Source of the DNA: Frateuria_A sp051900425
GTDB lineage: Bacteria; Pseudomonadota; Gammaproteobacteria; Xanthomonadales; Rhodanobacteraceae
Length of the DNA stretch: 64,000 bases
Assembly: GCF_051900425.1 (NCBI RefSeq)
Contig: NZ_JBHZGK010000013.1
Coordinates: forward strand, 1-64,000
Direction: 5' to 3'
The notes under the pieces were generated by a model that was given only the letters and a program-made list of their open reading frames with translations, ran no database searches and was not told where the DNA came from. Made by a program: the position numbers and the translations under genes. Of this stretch, positions 63,701-64,000 are shown piece by piece (position 1 is the first letter of the stretch; each line of letters starts with the position of its first letter).

Positions 63701-63986
63701 GCCGGGCATCTTCAAGGGCAACAAGGGCGTGCTGCGCCTGGACGTCTACAACTTCCTCAACCTGCTCAACAATAACTGGGGACAGACGGTCAACACGCAG
63801 TTCAACACCCGTACGCTGGCCGGTTACGACGGTGTCAATGCGCAGGGCCAGTACGTGTACTTCCTGCCCACCGACCAGAACGGCAACTACCAGCCGCAGC
63901 AGCTGATCCGCTACGACGCGGGCAGCAACCCGACCCGCGTGGTGTCGCGCTGGTCGGCCATGCTGACGCTGCGTTACACGTTCTAA
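60744..63986 (+). CDS. Oar-like TonB-dependent outer-membrane receptor
   Basis: 1080 residues. A signal peptide (MNSPIRAKALPFAIATLLAVGAAPAIA) is followed by a carboxypeptidase-regulatory-like beta domain (about 33-115, AGQVVDASGQPVANATVTI), a plug domain (about 115-270, with DDIARLDPRINVTDQGDGSISVAGLPNRYNNISVDG) and a long beta-barrel. The end VVSRWSAMLTLRYTF closes with the aromatic residue used by outer-membrane insertion machinery. It probably takes up a large ligand such as a peptide, glycan or siderophore; the substrate is unknown. The start at 60744 is set by the signal peptide; a longer frame from 60528 is unsupported. Two hairpins and a dyad lie in its leader. Confidence 0.93.
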   Translation: MNSPIRAKALPFAIATLLAVGAAPAIAQNVTSSAVAGQVVDASGQPVANATVTIVHEPSGTTKVVTTDASGRYTAQGLRVGGPFDITAAKSGLTQGEQDNVYLQLGQTSAVNLKMAAVEAQNLGGVTVTASALMQTFTPDNKGLSTNVSGRQLESTPQGNRSIDDIARLDPRINVTDQGDGSISVAGLPNRYNNISVDGISQGDPFGLNANGLPYQGSPISVDTIAEYNISTANFDVVSDTVGADVNAVTKSGTNEFHGSVYYAYRNANKMVGNAGWLDHDEPGYEYTGYARDWTGGITLGGPIIKDKLFFFVSAEQEKTTGIGADSANGLDASLGNGPSTSNKVSPGDLQRVIDTANALGLQPGSFGAGGVTLEDKRYLAKIDWNITNNHRASLTYQYTKETQPIVQGNSSNQIGLSSYWYTKDSLTKNAALQFFDDWTENFSTEAKISYQSFEQLAGNAINQPQVKVYLDPSGFGPSINLGEDQYRHENAISTKKWSAFLAGTLYLGDHTLKGGIDYQRSKIYNLFGRTEHGNYTFYGLDNFAAGNYDSYFLYQPAAGYTLDDVAAKWTYTQYSPFLQDTWQVNDNLSLTYGVRIDIPQANKAPLYNPAFEQAFGYPNNTKLGAKNKVIEPRLAFNYAFDTERMTQLRGGFGLFQTSPPTVWMTNPYQNNGLTVASYSSFDPAAAEFSPDPYAQNIPTGPQNQPAMDVDTIDPNFRLPSVWKTTLAFDRELPWWGMIGSVELQHFKTRNGIYYQAINIGAPTGVLPDGRFQYWATPGQFPSSRDAAANRNMAFDKASTLLTNTDKGKSDALTLALSKPFSNDWAGSLAFTLSHATEVNPGNSSQASSGYAYVVRENVNDEVAATADRNVAKTIKASLTWQHAFFGDYKTSVSAFYNGHSGLPYSWIFSGDANGDGISYEDPAYIPTLNDAKVSYGGASAQVIQQFQDFISSDEYLNSHRGQIASRNGAHYGWVNELDMSFAQEVPGIFKGNKGVLRLDVYNFLNLLNNNWGQTVNTQFNTRTLAGYDGVNAQGQYVYFLPTDQNGNYQPQQLIRYDAGSNPTRVVSRWSAMLTLRYTF

Positions 63987-64000
63987 GAGGCTCTGTCCTC

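Overview
The window is 64 kb of high-GC chromosomal DNA from a Gram-negative gammaproteobacterium. The best guess is Xanthomonadales/Lysobacterales, probably Rhodanobacteraceae (Dyella, Rhodanobacter, Luteibacter or a relative). This is inferred from an Oar-like TonB-dependent receptor, the mltD-gloB-methyltransferase-rnhA-dnaQ neighbourhood, many Xanthomonad-type DUF families and REP palindromes that begin with GTAG. Both strands are densely coded. I see no rRNA, prophage, integrase, transposase or CRISPR.

Layout. 1-8.5 kb: start of a UDP-glucose dehydrogenase gene, periplasmic FKBP, KefB-type antiporter, a tRNA cluster (Ala-Glu-Asp), DUF1249, the divergent pair ppsR/ppsA, tRNA-Ser and a PP2C phosphatase. 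8.6-12.8 kb: dnaQ-rnhA-methyltransferase divergent from gloB-mltD. 12.8-19 kb: asparagine synthase, amidohydrolase, a secreted orphan, polysaccharide deacetylase and methyltransferase. 19-21 kb: a stress locus with IbpA-type Hsp20 behind a sigma32-like promoter, then msrB-msrA. 21-27 kb: ATP-grasp protein, nuclease-fold protein, a repeat element bounded by a 41-bp inverted repeat, DUF1428, peptide transporter and TMEM175-like channel. 27-30.3 kb: DUF937, DUF3597 and a three-gene overlapping operon like yqjD-yqjE. 30.4-39.6 kb: chitinase, NTF2-like protein, methyltransferase, a MerR regulator divergent from DUF2938 with a textbook MerR-type promoter, phospholipase-D protein, Nudix, DUF421, BON and HD proteins. 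39.9-47.5 kb: serine hydrolase, DOPA-dioxygenase-like gene with a divergent LysR regulator, VOC protein, cold-shock protein, dbpA, a small repeat protein and an ion channel. 47.9-60.5 kb: DUF3301, nadC, DUF1631, Trm112, purE-purK, SulP transporter, sodB, grxD-SDR, MarC and an OlsF-like fused acyltransferase. 60.7-64 kb: the TonB-dependent receptor.

How the genes relate. Much of the window is housekeeping: NAD and purine synthesis, gluconeogenesis through PEP synthase with its regulatory kinase/phosphorylase, DNA replication and peptidoglycan turnover. Mixed in are envelope and stress functions: Hsp20, Msr enzymes, SodB, GrxD, cold shock, membrane-associated stress proteins and ornithine-lipid synthesis. 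Stop/start overlaps of the ATGA type mark tight operons at rnhA-dnaQ, gloB-mltD, msrB-msrA, the 28.4-30.3 kb trio, purE-purK and grxD-SDR.

I did not find a clearly new multi-gene system such as a defence island. The most informative unexplained signals are the MerR/SoxR-like promoter, the repeat element at 23.3-23.6 kb, the structured hsp20 leader, an MsrB without zinc cysteines and an SDR that has lost its catalytic serine. All calls come from reading the sequence. No database search was run.
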